Shown here: in pieces, positions 15,022-24,352 of the stretch
Numbering within the stretch: position 1 is the first letter of the stretch
How the letters are laid out: each line of letters starts with the position of its first letter
Source: an uncultured Thiohalocapsa sp.
GTDB taxonomy: Bacteria; Pseudomonadota; Gammaproteobacteria; Chromatiales; Chromatiaceae
DNA length: 34,630 nt
Reading direction: 5' to 3'
Assembly (NCBI RefSeq): GCF_913062725.1
Contig: NZ_CAJXWY010000043.1
Coordinates: 1 to 34,630, forward strand
Translations under genes and position numbers: made by a program
The notes under the pieces: generated by a model
The model's database searches: none
Told to the model about the DNA's origin: nothing
The model's input: the letters and a program-made list of their open reading frames with translations, nothing else

Positions 15022-18000
15022 ATGAGCCCAGCCGCCGTCGCCGACCCGCAGCGGCTTGCGACCGGGGTGGGCGGGCGTGCACGGCGTCCGCGGCCGTGGC
15101 TGCGGGTGCTGCCCGAGACGCTGCTGCTGTCCGCCGCAGCGGTGCTCGGCAACTACTTCAGCGTGTCGCTGTTCTTCGGGGTGGAGGTGCTGTTCGGCTC
15201 CATCGCGGCGCTCGTGGCGCTCGTGCGGCTGGGCTTGGTGCCCGGCCTGGTGGTGGCGGTGGCCGGCGGTGCTTACACCCTGGTGCTGTGGCAGCACCCC
15301 TATGCCCTGCTCATTTTCGCCCTGGAAGTGCTGGCCGTCGGTCTGCACCGGCGCTGGGCGCGGGGGCGCGATAAGCCACCGCTGGCCGTTTCGGTGCTGT
15401 TGTACTGGGGCCTCATCGGCATGCCGCTGGTGCTGCTGTTCTACCACGGCCCGCTCGGTATGCCCTGGCTGCCGACGCTGCTGATCGCCGTCAAGCAGTC
15501 CTTGAATGGCATCCTCAATGCCGCGCTCGCCGGGGGCTTGCTGGTGCTCGTGGCGCTGTTGCAGGGGCGTCGCAGGCTGCCGCGCCTGAGTGAGCTGTTG
15601 TTCAGTTTGCTGTTGTCGGCGTTGTTGCTGCCGTCGCTGCTGGTTTCGGCCTGGACGAACAGCGATCTCAAATCCCATCTGGAGCAGGACAGTGCCGAGG
15701 AGCTGCACCAGTTCGGCAGCCTCGCCGCGCGTGATCTGGCGCGGGTCGCCGGCGCCGGCTCGGCGGCGCTGGCGCAAGAACTGGCGGCGCTGAATACCCT
15801 GGCCGACGACACGCTGCGCGAGGGCGCCGCGCCGCGCTTGTTTCTGGCGCAGCGCGATAGCGGTGAGACGACACTGGGCGCGGCACCGCCCGCCGGGCCG
15901 GTGCTGCGTGCCGCCCGACAGGGCCTGGTGGTGGTGGGCCCGGCGCAGCCGCGCTCATCCGCCATGGCGCGCTGGCGGGCATCGCGCTACCGGCTGGCGG
16001 TGCCCGTCGCGGGCCTGGTGCCGGCGCAGGATCTGGTGCTCGATATCAGCACCGAGCCCGTCATCGACACGGTGCAGCGGCGCACGGTCGAGGTGCTCGC
16101 GGCCTTGTTCGTGCTGGCGCTGGGCGCCGTGGCGCTGGCGTCCTGGCTGAGCCGGCGCATCGTCGCACCGGTGCGCGCGGTGGCCGACGCGGCCCGCGGG
16201 CTGCCGGCGGTCCTGCGTGACGGCCGGCCCTGGTCACCGCCGCCGACGGGTCTGTTCGCGGAAGCCGTGGCGCTGGGCGAGGACGTTCACGCCATGGCGC
16301 TGTCGCTGCGTGCGAGCTTCACGGCGCTGCGGCGCGAGCGTGACGAGCAGAGTGGCCAGCGCGCCCTGCTGGATCTGGAGGCACATTGCCTCGCCTGGCT
16401 GGTATGCAATGGCGACGACGTCGCGGCCTTCTGTGAAACGCTGTGCCAGCAGCTGCGGCGGGTGCTGCCGGGGCAGCACTGCCTGTTGCTCCCGGGGGCT
16501 GACGACCGCCTCGAGCTGGTGGCGAGCCCGGGGCTCGCCGCCGACGCCCGCGCCGAGCTCGACCGGCGGCTGGCGGCGCCTGCGGCGATGGCCTTTCTGC
16601 AACGGGTGCTCGCCGCCGGTACGCCCATGGCGGTGCCGCCGGCGGTGATGGCCGCCGGTGGCGCGCTGCCTGCGGGCCTGTGCAGTGGCCGGGCCATTCC
16701 GTTTTGCGACCGCGAGGGCGTGGCGCTGGGACTGCTGCTCACGGATGTGCCCGCCACCGGCCCCGGCACCTTTGCCGCCGAGGTCTTCGAACGGGTCCGC
16801 CCCCTGGCGGGCCTGGGACTCGCCGCCCTGCAGCTACGCCGTGAGCATGGCGTGCTGCTGGAAGCCCTGTCACAGAGCGGCACCGGCATTGTGGTAACCA
16901 GGCGCAGCGGCGGTGACCACGCGGTGACCTACGCGAACCGCGGCTTCCTCGAGATGACCGGCTACGGCGCCGAAGCCCTCCTGGGACGGGATCTGCGCCT
17001 GCTGCGCGACGGCGATGCTGACCAACCGGATCTGGCGCATCTGCGCGCGGCGCTGGCCGCGGACCGGGAGTGCCGGGCGGTGATCCGCAATCGGCGCCCC
17101 GACGGCAGCGTCTATTGGAACGCCCTCGCCCTGTCGCCGGTGCACCGCGACGGCGCCAACGTCACCCATTACATCGGCGTGCAGCAGGACGTGACCGATA
17201 TGGTGGAGTCCACCGCACGGCTACGTGCGAGCGAGGCGCGGCTGAACGAGGCCCAGGCCATCGCCCATCTCGGGCACTGGGAGTACGCCGAGGATGGCAC
17301 CGGCCATTGGTCCGATGAGGCCTACCGGCTGCTCGGCTTGACGCCCGGCGCCGTGCCCGCCTCGCTGGAGCGCTTCTATGCGGCCGTCCACCCGCAGGAT
17401 CGCGAGCGGGTGCGGGCCTGTGTGGATGCGGCGCGTCATCCCCCCCAAGCCATCTTCGACATCGAGTTTCGGGTGTGCGGCGGCGACGGCATGGAGCGGG
17501 TGCTGCAGGCGCGGGGCCGCGTCCAGACCGACGACGACGGCCGCTTCCAGCGCTTCGCCGGTACGGCGCTGGACGTGACCGAACGCCGGCGCATCGAGCA
17601 GGCCCTGCGGGAGCAACAAGCGCGCTACCGGCTGGTGGTGGACAACCTCGAGGACCTGGTGGTGCGCACGGATGCCCAAGGCCGTTTCGAGTTCGCGAGC
17701 CCTTCTTACTGTCGCATGTTCGGCCGCAGCGAAGAGGCGCTCATCGGCCGCACCTTCATGCCGCTGGTGCACCCCGAGGATCGCGACGCCACCGCCGCGG
17801 CCATGGCCCGGCTGTTCGAGCCGCCGCATGCGGTCATGGTGGAGCAGCGCGCCGAGACCGTGCACGGCTGGCGCTGGCTGCAATGGTCCGACACCGCCCT
17901 GCTCGACGAGCAGGGCGAGGTGATTGGTATCGTCGCGCTGGGCCGCGATATCACCGAGCGCCAATTGGCGCAGCAGCAGCTGCAGGAGAGTCGCGAGCGG

Positions 18001-20055
18001 CTCGATACCATCTTCGAGCACGCCCCCATCGGCATGGCGCTGCTCGATGGCGAGTATCGCGTGATGATGGCCAATCGTGCCCTGGCGCAGCTGGTGGGCC
18101 GCAGCCCGGAGGCGTTGCTCGGCAGCGGCGGTGATCTGTTCGCGCCGACCGACGATGAGCCGGCGGCGCGGGACTGGCTCGCCGAGCTGATCGCCGGTCG
18201 CGGCGACGGCCAGCGGTTACTCAAGGCGTTCACGCGTCCGGACGGTGAGGTGATGTGGGGCGACCTGCGGCTGGTGCCGCTGCCGGCGGCGGGGGGGGCA
18301 CAGCCGGTGCTGCTGGCGATGGTTGAAGACGTCACCGAGCTGCGGCTCACGGAGGCGCGCCGCGCCGCCCTGGAATCGGCCCTGGCGCGCTACGCCAGCA
18401 GTCTGCAGGAGCTGCTCGACCTGGTGAATCAGGCGTTGCCCGCCGATGCCCATGTGCAAGCGCTGCTGCGCCTGGCCCGCAGGGCGCTGGCGATGGAATC
18501 GGCCACAGTGGTCGCGCTGCCGCGAGCCGGCGGCGCGCCCCAGGTCATCGCCCAAGCCGATGCGCTGCCCCAGCCGCCCCCGGCGGTACCGCAGCCGCTG
18601 CTCGAAGCGGCGCGGGCACGCGCCGGCTGGCCCGTGCTCTGGTTGGGTGAGCACACGGGCAGCGCGGCGGCGGCCGGCCTCGGCTGTTGTGTCGCCCTGG
18701 TACTGCCCACCGCGGGCGAGGACGAGACCGAGGACCTGCTATTGGTGCTCTGGGGGCATCAGCGGGCCTCCGGGCTGGATGATCCGCTGCGACAGCTACT
18801 GCGGCTCACCGGCCAACGCATCGTTGCCGTGCGCTCCGAGGCGCGCATGCAGCGCGACCTGGTGCAGGCGAAGGAGCGTGAGACCATTGGGCATCTGACC
18901 AGCGGCGTCGCCCACGACTTCAATAACCTGCTGGGCGTCCTCGACGTCAATCTCTTCTTCGTCGAGAGCGCGCTGGCCGACCATGCCAGCGAGGATGTGG
19001 AACTGGGGCAGGTGTTGGAGGAAACGCGCAGCGCCCTGGGACAGGCGAAGGTGGTGACCTCGGGAATGCTCTCGTTGAGCCGTGCCGGCGGCGTCTCGCT
19101 GGCACCGGTGCGCCTGGCCGAGAGCATCGGCGAGTTGGTGAGCATCCTGCGGCACATGCTGCCGACGGGCATTGTGCTGCAATGGCACGTACCGGACGTC
19201 TTACGGGCCTGGAGCAATACCGCCTTTCTGCAGGCGGCGCTGCTGAACCTGGCCCTGAACGCCCGCGATGCCATGCCGCGCGGCGGTGAGCTGCGTATCA
19301 CCGCAGTACCGCGGCCCGGGCAGCAGCTGCGGGGCGAGCTGCTGCTGGGTGAGCCACCGGGCGATGACTACATTGAGGTCAGCGTCAGCGACTCTGGAGG
19401 CGGTATTCCCGCCGAGATCCGTGCGTGCATGTTCGAGCCGCTGGTATCCACCAAAAGCAGCGGCCGCGGGCACGGCCTTGGTCTGTTCATGGTCAAGGAG
19501 TTCGTGCTGCGCTCCGGCGCCGCGCTGAGCGTGGAGACGGTGCTGGAGCAGGGGACCTGCTTCCGTCTGCTGCTGCCGACGGCAGCGCCGGCCGAGCCCG
19601 TTGCCGCTGGCGAGGCACCGGCAACGCCCGCCGTCGCCGGCGCGGATGCCCCCGATGCGGCGGCGGCGCCGCTGCGCGGGCTGCGCGTGCTGGTGGTGGA
19701 CGATGACCCCCGGGTACGCGACGCCACCGGGCGCTTGCTGGCGATGGGTGGGCTGGAGCCCGCCTTCGCCGAGCACGGCGAAGCCGCACTCGGGCTGCTC
19801 GGCGAGGACGCCGATTTCGACCTGGTGCTGACCGATATCGCGATGCCGGTGATGGATGGGATGGCGTTGCGCGAGCGCCTGCGTGAGGCGTACCCCGAGC
19901 TGGCTGTGCTGATGATGACGGGCCAGGACGCCAGCCTGCGCCAAACCGACGGCACCGGCGATGCCGTGATCTTGAGCAAGCCGCTGGAGCGCGAGGCCCT
20001 CTACGCGGCCATCGAGGCGCTGTGTTCGCCAGAGCCTTCGGTCCAGGAGCGTTGA
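15022..20055 (+). CDS. Multi-PAS hybrid histidine kinase with N-terminal membrane sensor and C-terminal receiver
   Basis: A 1677-residue hybrid kinase. Order: a hydrophobic block with about six membrane helices (30-215), an extracytoplasmic stretch (220-345), a further helix (about 355-375), a HAMP-like region (376-430), a GAF-like region (440-605), then four PAS domains (about 610-730, 739-860, 868-985, 993-1110; PAC ends such as YIGVQQDVTDM, FAGTALDVTERR, IVALGRDITER), a second GAF-like region (1130-1280), HisKA with His1298 in GVAHDFNNLLG, HATPase_c (NARDAMPRGG, DSGGGIP, GHGLGLFMV), and a receiver (1554-1670) with Asp1605 in VLTDIAMP and Lys in LSKPLE. It should phosphorylate its own receiver and possibly the neighbouring receiver-EAL protein. 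ATG 15022 is directly preceded by an in-frame GTG; no Shine-Dalgarno is evident. Ligands of the PAS domains are unknown. Confidence 0.93.
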   Translation: MSPAAVADPQRLATGVGGRARRPRPWLRVLPETLLLSAAAVLGNYFSVSLFFGVEVLFGSIAALVALVRLGLVPGLVVAVAGGAYTLVLWQHPYALLIFALEVLAVGLHRRWARGRDKPPLAVSVLLYWGLIGMPLVLLFYHGPLGMPWLPTLLIAVKQSLNGILNAALAGGLLVLVALLQGRRRLPRLSELLFSLLLSALLLPSLLVSAWTNSDLKSHLEQDSAEELHQFGSLAARDLARVAGAGSAALAQELAALNTLADDTLREGAAPRLFLAQRDSGETTLGAAPPAGPVLRAARQGLVVVGPAQPRSSAMARWRASRYRLAVPVAGLVPAQDLVLDISTEPVIDTVQRRTVEVLAALFVLALGAVALASWLSRRIVAPVRAVADAARGLPAVLRDGRPWSPPPTGLFAEAVALGEDVHAMALSLRASFTALRRERDEQSGQRALLDLEAHCLAWLVCNGDDVAAFCETLCQQLRRVLPGQHCLLLPGADDRLELVASPGLAADARAELDRRLAAPAAMAFLQRVLAAGTPMAVPPAVMAAGGALPAGLCSGRAIPFCDREGVALGLLLTDVPATGPGTFAAEVFERVRPLAGLGLAALQLRREHGVLLEALSQSGTGIVVTRRSGGDHAVTYANRGFLEMTGYGAEALLGRDLRLLRDGDADQPDLAHLRAALAADRECRAVIRNRRPDGSVYWNALALSPVHRDGANVTHYIGVQQDVTDMVESTARLRASEARLNEAQAIAHLGHWEYAEDGTGHWSDEAYRLLGLTPGAVPASLERFYAAVHPQDRERVRACVDAARHPPQAIFDIEFRVCGGDGMERVLQARGRVQTDDDGRFQRFAGTALDVTERRRIEQALREQQARYRLVVDNLEDLVVRTDAQGRFEFASPSYCRMFGRSEEALIGRTFMPLVHPEDRDATAAAMARLFEPPHAVMVEQRAETVHGWRWLQWSDTALLDEQGEVIGIVALGRDITERQLAQQQLQESRERLDTIFEHAPIGMALLDGEYRVMMANRALAQLVGRSPEALLGSGGDLFAPTDDEPAARDWLAELIAGRGDGQRLLKAFTRPDGEVMWGDLRLVPLPAAGGAQPVLLAMVEDVTELRLTEARRAALESALARYASSLQELLDLVNQALPADAHVQALLRLARRALAMESATVVALPRAGGAPQVIAQADALPQPPPAVPQPLLEAARARAGWPVLWLGEHTGSAAAAGLGCCVALVLPTAGEDETEDLLLVLWGHQRASGLDDPLRQLLRLTGQRIVAVRSEARMQRDLVQAKERETIGHLTSGVAHDFNNLLGVLDVNLFFVESALADHASEDVELGQVLEETRSALGQAKVVTSGMLSLSRAGGVSLAPVRLAESIGELVSILRHMLPTGIVLQWHVPDVLRAWSNTAFLQAALLNLALNARDAMPRGGELRITAVPRPGQQLRGELLLGEPPGDDYIEVSVSDSGGGIPAEIRACMFEPLVSTKSSGRGHGLGLFMVKEFVLRSGAALSVETVLEQGTCFRLLLPTAAPAEPVAAGEAPATPAVAGADAPDAAAAPLRGLRVLVVDDDPRVRDATGRLLAMGGLEPAFAEHGEAALGLLGEDADFDLVLTDIAMPVMDGMALRERLREAYPELAVLMMTGQDASLRQTDGTGDAVILSKPLEREALYAAIEALCSPEPSVQER

Positions 20056-20126
20056 GGGGCCTGCGGCGCATGTCGACGCTGGGGCCGTCTGTCCGCGGGT
20101 CTGGTCGCCGGCGCGGGTGCGCCGCG

Positions 20127-20154
20127 GTGAGCCTGGGTCGGTGAGCGTAGGTCG
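20127..20154. repeat. 14-bp tandem duplication
   Basis: Two adjacent 14-bp units (20127-20140 and 20141-20154) match at 12 of 14 positions, in the intergenic space between the hybrid kinase and proX stop codons. No function is apparent. Confidence 0.5.
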
Positions 20155-20289
20155 GCGGAGGGCGTGAGTTGCTTGATCCCCGGCGCCCTCATACCGCGGA
20201 CGGCGCCCGCAACTCCCCCGGCGCCGGTGCCTTGTGGCGGGGGTGCGTCCCTGCACTGTTGCGGCGGGGCATGCCTAACCGCTGCGCCG

Positions 20290-20307
20290 GCGCGCTGATC
20301 AGCGCGC
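20290..20307. repeat. 18-bp perfect palindrome
   Basis: GCGCGCTGATCAGCGCGC is a perfect 18-bp palindrome between the convergent kinase and proX genes. It may form part of a bidirectional terminator or be a dyad binding site; context favours a 3'-end structure. Confidence 0.6.
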
Positions 20308-20318
20308 CCGCCGCGCAC

Positions 20319-20338
20319 GTCGGCGGGTGGCCGCCGAC
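20319..20338 (-). terminator. Hairpin at the end of proVWX
   Basis: A perfect 8-bp stem GTCGGCGG/CCGCCGAC with a four-base loop sits 1 bp downstream of the proX stop codon on the minus strand. It lacks a T-run. With the palindrome just beyond, it likely defines the transport operon's 3' end. Confidence 0.6.
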
Positions 20339-20339
20339 C

Positions 20340-21356
20340 TCATTCGGCCGCGGCGCGGGCGCGCTCCAGCCAGGCGTCGAACTTCTCGCGGTTGGCGGCG
20401 ATCCAGGCGTCCGCATGCTTTTCGATGTCGGACTCGCTGTCCTCGCCGTCGCGCATGCGCAGGTTCTGGGCGCTGATGTCGTTGTTGCTGACCTGCATGA
20501 TCGCGAACAGCTCCGCCGCCGCCGGGTTGGCCTCGGCCCATTCCTTGTTGGCGACGATGCGCTGATCGTTGGCCTGGAAGCCGTAGTTGGAGCCGTCCGG
20601 CAGCGAGGTGTCCACGTCTTCGCGCTCGCCCGGCAGGGAGCTGAAGGGCACCTGCAGCCAGGTGACATCTTTGCCCGGCACCAGCACGCCGCTCACCCAG
20701 TAGGGTGTCCAGGTGTAGTACAGGATGGGCTCATCGTCTCCGTAGCGGGTGATGGCATCGGCGATGATGGCCGAGTAGCTGCCCTGGTTGTGGGTGACGG
20801 TGTCGCGCAGGTCGTAGGCGTCCATGTGGTGCTCGATGACCTTCTCGCAGCCCCAGCCGGGCGGGCAGCCGGCGAGGTCGGCCTTGCCGTCGCCATCGGC
20901 GTCGAACAGCTTGGCGATCTCGGGATCCTTGAGCTGCTCGATGTTGGTGATGCCGTGGGCTTCGGCGGTTTTCTTGTCGATGAGATAGCCCTGGATGGAG
21001 CCCGAGGAATAGATCCCCTCGCGGTAGAGCTTGTCGTCGCCGCCGGCTTCCTCGTAGAAGTCGATGTGCAGCGGATCCCAGTGCGCGGCGATGAAGGTGG
21101 CATCGCCGTTGGCGATGGCCACGTGCCCGGCGGCGTACTCGATCTCTTTGATGTCATTGACGTCATAGCCGAGCTCTTCGAGCGCCTTCATGACCAGCTG
21201 GGTCTGGAAGGTTTCCTCGGCGATGGAGGACTTGATGGGCTGCACCTCGACGCCCTCGCCCGGCTGCTCGCTGGCCAGTGCGGCGCCGGTGACAGCGGCC
21301 ATGGCCGTGAACAACGCGACGCGCGCGCAAGTCTTGAGATCCGAAGTCGCTTGCAT
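20340..21356 (-). CDS. proX: Glycine betaine/proline betaine-binding protein of the ProU transporter
   Basis: A 338-residue periplasmic binding protein that delivers glycine betaine to ProVW under high osmolarity. Signal peptide 1-28 (cleavage after ALA). The aromatic cage tryptophans are visible: Trp93 in AAHWDPLH, Trp168 in PPGWGCE and Trp216/Trp220 in YYTWTPYW. The Asp-rich loop [14 protein letters not shown] is like that of E. coli ProX. The protein is acidic overall, as expected in a salt-adapted periplasm. ATG 21356 has AGGAG at 7-bp spacing. Last gene of the proV-proW-proX order, 114 bp after proW, with a hairpin just after its stop. Confidence 0.96.
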   Translation of the reverse strand: MQATSDLKTCARVALFTAMAAVTGAALASEQPGEGVEVQPIKSSIAEETFQTQLVMKALEELGYDVNDIKEIEYAAGHVAIANGDATFIAAHWDPLHIDFYEEAGGDDKLYREGIYSSGSIQGYLIDKKTAEAHGITNIEQLKDPEIAKLFDADGDGKADLAGCPPGWGCEKVIEHHMDAYDLRDTVTHNQGSYSAIIADAITRYGDDEPILYYTWTPYWVSGVLVPGKDVTWLQVPFSSLPGEREDVDTSLPDGSNYGFQANDQRIVANKEWAEANPAAAELFAIMQVSNNDISAQNLRMRDGEDSESDIEKHADAWIAANREKFDAWLERARAAAE

Positions 21357-21470
21357 GAGCTTCTCCTGTTGAGTGGGTGGGTTCAGTGGTTGGGCTCACT
21401 GGTGGGTTACAGCGGATTGGGGTGCGAGTCGGGCCAATGCAGTGTCGGTGTGGCCCGTTCGGTCGCAGGC

Positions 21471-22625
21471 TCAGGCCGTGCTGCGCCTGACGAACAGGGC
21501 ACGAGCCAGGCCCGCCGGGCCGGACTCGTACCAATGCCGGGTAGGCCTGTCGCGGTCGGACTGGCCGACCGCCTGCGTCATGCGGTCGAGGATGATGGCG
21601 AGCAGCACGATGCCGACGCCGCCGATGGTGGCGAGTCCCATGTCCAGGCGCCCGATGCCGCGCAGCACCATCTGTCCGAGCCCGCCGACGGCGATCATGG
21701 AGGCGATGACGACCATGGACAGCGCCAACATCAGGGTCTGGTTGACGCCCGCCATGATGGTGGGCATGGCCAGCGGCAGCTGCACCTTGAACAGCAACTG
21801 GCGCTTGGAGGCACCGAAGGAACGCGCCGCCTCCACCAGATCGCCCGGCACCTGACGAATGCCGAGGTTGGTGAGGCGCACCAGCGGTGGCAGCGCGAAG
21901 ATGATGGTCACCACCACGCCGGGCACGTTGCCGATGCCGAAGAGCATGACCACCGGCACCAGATAGACGAACGCCGGTGTGGTCTGCATGGCGTCGAGCA
22001 CCGGGCGCACCGCCGCCGCAGCACGGTCGCTGCGCGCGAGCCAGATACCCATGGGCAGCCCGATGATGAGGCAGAAGAATACCGAGGTGATGACCAGCGA
22101 CAGGGTTACCATGGCCTCGGCCCAGGCGCCGATGAGGCCGATCACCACCAGCGAGATGACGGCGCCGATGCCGAGCCGGCGGCCGCCGGCCTGCCAGGCG
22201 AGCAAGCCCATGATGATCACCATGGCCGCGTCCGGAATGCTGAGCAGGGTCGTCTCGATGCCGGTGAGGGTGGCGTCGATGGGCAGGCGGATGGCCTGGA
22301 AGACCGGGCGGAAGTTGGCCACCAGCCAGTCGAGCCCCGTGTCCACCCACGCGCCCAGGGGGATCACCGCCTCCTGGAAGGGGTGCCAGAGATCGATGCT
22401 GCCTTCTTCGACGCCGGCGCCGCTGCCGGCGAGCCAGTCGCCGGGGGTGGCCTCGGCGCCGTCGCCGGGGGTGCTCCAGGGGTCGGAGGCGCCGGCGGGC
22501 TCGGGTGGGGTTTGTGACGGTGGCTCGCCGGTGGTACCGGCGCCGGCGGCCCAGGGGTTGTCGCTGCCGGCGGCGGCCGTCTCGCCGCCGCCGCTGGCCC
22601 AGGGGTTTGTACTCTGATCTGCCAT
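21471..22625 (-). CDS. proW: Glycine betaine ABC transporter permease
   Basis: A 384-residue inner-membrane permease very close to E. coli ProW over its core. The N-terminal tail (1-70) is cytoplasmic or periplasmic low-complexity sequence with three related motifs ([22 protein letters not shown]) that echo the shorter NPW element of E. coli ProW. Then [11 protein letters not shown] and about seven hydrophobic segments follow. The ABC-permease EAA loop is clear: [20 protein letters not shown] (coupling helix that docks on ProV), as is the highly conserved [18 protein letters not shown]. The C-terminus ends ALFVRRSTA. It starts 62 bp after proV stops; an AT-rich direct repeat lies directly before its ATG and the Shine-Dalgarno is poor. 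Confidence 0.96.
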   Translation of the reverse strand: MADQSTNPWASGGGETAAAGSDNPWAAGAGTTGEPPSQTPPEPAGASDPWSTPGDGAEATPGDWLAGSGAGVEEGSIDLWHPFQEAVIPLGAWVDTGLDWLVANFRPVFQAIRLPIDATLTGIETTLLSIPDAAMVIIMGLLAWQAGGRRLGIGAVISLVVIGLIGAWAEAMVTLSLVITSVFFCLIIGLPMGIWLARSDRAAAAVRPVLDAMQTTPAFVYLVPVVMLFGIGNVPGVVVTIIFALPPLVRLTNLGIRQVPGDLVEAARSFGASKRQLLFKVQLPLAMPTIMAGVNQTLMLALSMVVIASMIAVGGLGQMVLRGIGRLDMGLATIGGVGIVLLAIILDRMTQAVGQSDRDRPTRHWYESGPAGLARALFVRRSTA

Positions 22626-22648
22626 AAGCGTTTTAAATTAAAGCGTTT
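22626..22648 (-). repeat. AT-rich 8-bp direct repeat in front of proW
   Basis: AAGCGTTT occurs at 22626-22633 and again at 22641-22648, separated by TAAATTA, immediately upstream of the proW ATG. In this G+C-rich setting the AT patch stands out and overlaps the place where a ribosome-binding site belongs. It could affect proW translation or be an mRNA processing site; this is inference. Confidence 0.55.
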
Positions 22649-22687
22649 CTCAGCGGATATGGGTGGGGCGTTTGGTTGCCATCCCGG

Positions 22688-23881
22688 TCATCCCGTATCC
22701 CGATCCAAGGTCTCCAGCAGGCAGGCCTTGGTGATGACGCCCTGGTAGCGGTTTTCAGCGTCCACCACCGGGACGCCGCAGGCGGTCGCGGCGACGGTGC
22801 CCAACAGGTCGCTGACGGGGGTGTCTGCGATCAGTGCCGGCACGTCGCCGAGATAGGCGTTGTGCAGCTTGGGATCGGCCTGGCGCAGCTCGCGCTGCAG
22901 TGATTCCAGCGAAACGACACCGTGGAAGTGCTGGCCTTTGTCGACCACATAGCCGTATTCGCGATCGTGCTCGCGCAGGCGGTTCAGGGCCGCGCGAATG
23001 CCGTCGTCCTGGCGCTCGATGACGGTGACCTGGGTGCGCCGGGCGATGTCGCCGGCCTTGAACACCGTCGCCACGTCGACGCCGCGGAAGAATGAGCGCA
23101 CGTAGTCGTCGGCGGGGTTGTTGAGGATGTCGTCCGGGGTGCCGACCTGCACCACGCGTCCGCCTTCCATGATGGCGATGCGGTCGCCGATGCGCATGGC
23201 CTCGTCGAGGTCGTGGGAGATGAACACGACGGTGCGGTCGCTGTGCTCCTGCAGCTTGAGCAGCTCGTCCTGCATCTCGCTGCGGATGAGCGGATCGAGG
23301 GCTGAGAAGGCCTCGTCCATGAGCATGACCGAGGGATCGTTGGCCAGCGCCCGGGCCAGGCCCACGCGCTGCTGCATGCCGCCGGAGAGCTCGTCGGGGT
23401 AGCTGTCGGCGTGTGTCTTGAGGCCGACCTGGTCGAGTGCGGCGACGGCGCGCGCTTCGCGCTCGGCCGTGCCGACGCCGGCGAGCTCCAGGCCGAAGGC
23501 GGCGTTCTGGCCGACGGTGAGGTGGGGCATGAGCGCGAAGGACTGGAACACCATGCTCATGTCGCGGCGGCGCAGCTGCATCAGCTCGTCGTCGGTCATG
23601 GCGGCGATGTCGCGGCCGTCGACGATGACCTTGCCGGCGCTGGGCTCGATGAGGCGGTTCAGCAGGCGCACCAGCGTGGACTTGCCGGAGCCCGAGAGGC
23701 CCATGATGACAAAGATCTCGCCCTTTCTGATGGAGAAGCTGGCATCGCAGACGCCGACGGTCTGGCCGGTGCGTGCGAAGATCTCGGTCTTGTCGACGCC
23801 CTGCTCCAGCAGATGCAGCGCTTCCTGTGGATGATCACCGAAGACCTTGTAGAGGTGCTCGACGATGACTTTATCGGTCAT
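22688..23881 (-). CDS. proV: Glycine betaine ABC transporter ATPase with CBS domains
   Basis: A 397-residue ATPase of the ProU system. Motifs in order: the family-specific N-terminal extension ([11 protein letters not shown]), Walker A GLSGSGKS (61-68, Lys67), Q-loop VFQSFAL, signature LSGGMQQR (165-172), Walker B VMLMDE (185-190) with catalytic Glu190, D-loop SALD, and H-loop ISHD (His223). Two tandem CBS modules occupy about 280-395 and in homologues sense ionic strength. It is the first gene of proVWX, transcribed leftward, with a 471-bp region upstream. The Shine-Dalgarno before ATG 23881 is weak. All catalytic residues are present. Confidence 0.97.
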   Translation of the reverse strand: MTDKVIVEHLYKVFGDHPQEALHLLEQGVDKTEIFARTGQTVGVCDASFSIRKGEIFVIMGLSGSGKSTLVRLLNRLIEPSAGKVIVDGRDIAAMTDDELMQLRRRDMSMVFQSFALMPHLTVGQNAAFGLELAGVGTAEREARAVAALDQVGLKTHADSYPDELSGGMQQRVGLARALANDPSVMLMDEAFSALDPLIRSEMQDELLKLQEHSDRTVVFISHDLDEAMRIGDRIAIMEGGRVVQVGTPDDILNNPADDYVRSFFRGVDVATVFKAGDIARRTQVTVIERQDDGIRAALNRLREHDREYGYVVDKGQHFHGVVSLESLQRELRQADPKLHNAYLGDVPALIADTPVSDLLGTVAATACGVPVVDAENRYQGVITKACLLETLDRDTG

Positions 23882-24221
23882 GAGGCTCGTATCCGCATCC
23901 GTAATCGTGGGATGCGCTCCGGTTGGCGACGACGGGCTTGGCGCCTGGCGTGCTGGTGTGGGTGGCCCGATGAGGTGTTGCCGGGTGCCGGGCTGCCGTC
24001 ATGATCATTGACCCGTTTGCCGATGCAGACCGGGTGTGACCGCCGCCCGCGCTAGCGATGTGGCGTCGTCACGGGCTGAGCCCGGGCTTGCGGTGGATTG
24101 TGTGGCGGTAGGCTGTGTGATCGCCGCGCGCAGCCGTCTCACCGACGACCATCGACGGTGGTGCGATGGTGCCCGAGTCACGCGTTGGCCTTGGGAAGAT
24201 TAGGACCCGAAACATCCCAAC

Positions 24222-24250
24222 AGGCTACGGATGGGACTCGTCGGTGTCAA
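24222..24250 (-). promoter_or_regulatory. Candidate sigma-70 promoter for proVWX
   Basis: On the minus strand a consensus TTGACA (24250-24245) is followed after exactly 17 bp by TAGCCT (24227-24222), a poor -10. It lies in the AT-richer patch about 340 bp upstream of proV. A good -35 with a weak -10 is typical of promoters needing activation, but the match could be chance. Confidence 0.25.
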
Positions 24251-24323
24251 ACTCGGGGCCTTGGGGGGCATCCCGGGGTGCGGCGGTGAGCGGCCGTCAG
24301 GCAGCGCCGACGGCCGGCTGGAG

Positions 24324-24344
24324 AGCGGCGTTGGTGACGCCGCT
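24324..24344 (-). terminator. Hairpin downstream of the porin gene
   Basis: AGCGGCGT and ACGCCGCT form a perfect 8-bp stem around TGGTG, 8 bp beyond the porin stop on the minus strand. No strong T-run follows. It would separate the porin transcript from proVWX. Confidence 0.6.
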
Positions 24345-24352
24345 GCGCAGGC

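Larger units (their letters stand above)
23882..24352. other. Intergenic region upstream of proV
   Basis: This 471-bp stretch lies between the proV start and the porin stop, both on the minus strand. It is expected to hold the osmoregulated proV promoter(s) and the porin terminator. Bases about 24187-24260 are less G+C-rich than their surroundings. Small open frames here have no ribosome-binding sites. No riboswitch or small RNA was recognised. Confidence 0.5.

Noticed and set aside
20169..22517. 782-codon plus-strand open frame antisense to proX and proW
   Set aside because: It is the mirror of two clearly recognised transport genes; Asp/His/Gly-rich composition is typical of a shadow frame.
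24191..24220. TTGGGA/TCCCAA inverted repeat upstream of proV
   Set aside because: Only 6-bp arms with an 18-bp spacer and no inner pairing; expected by chance in a region this size.
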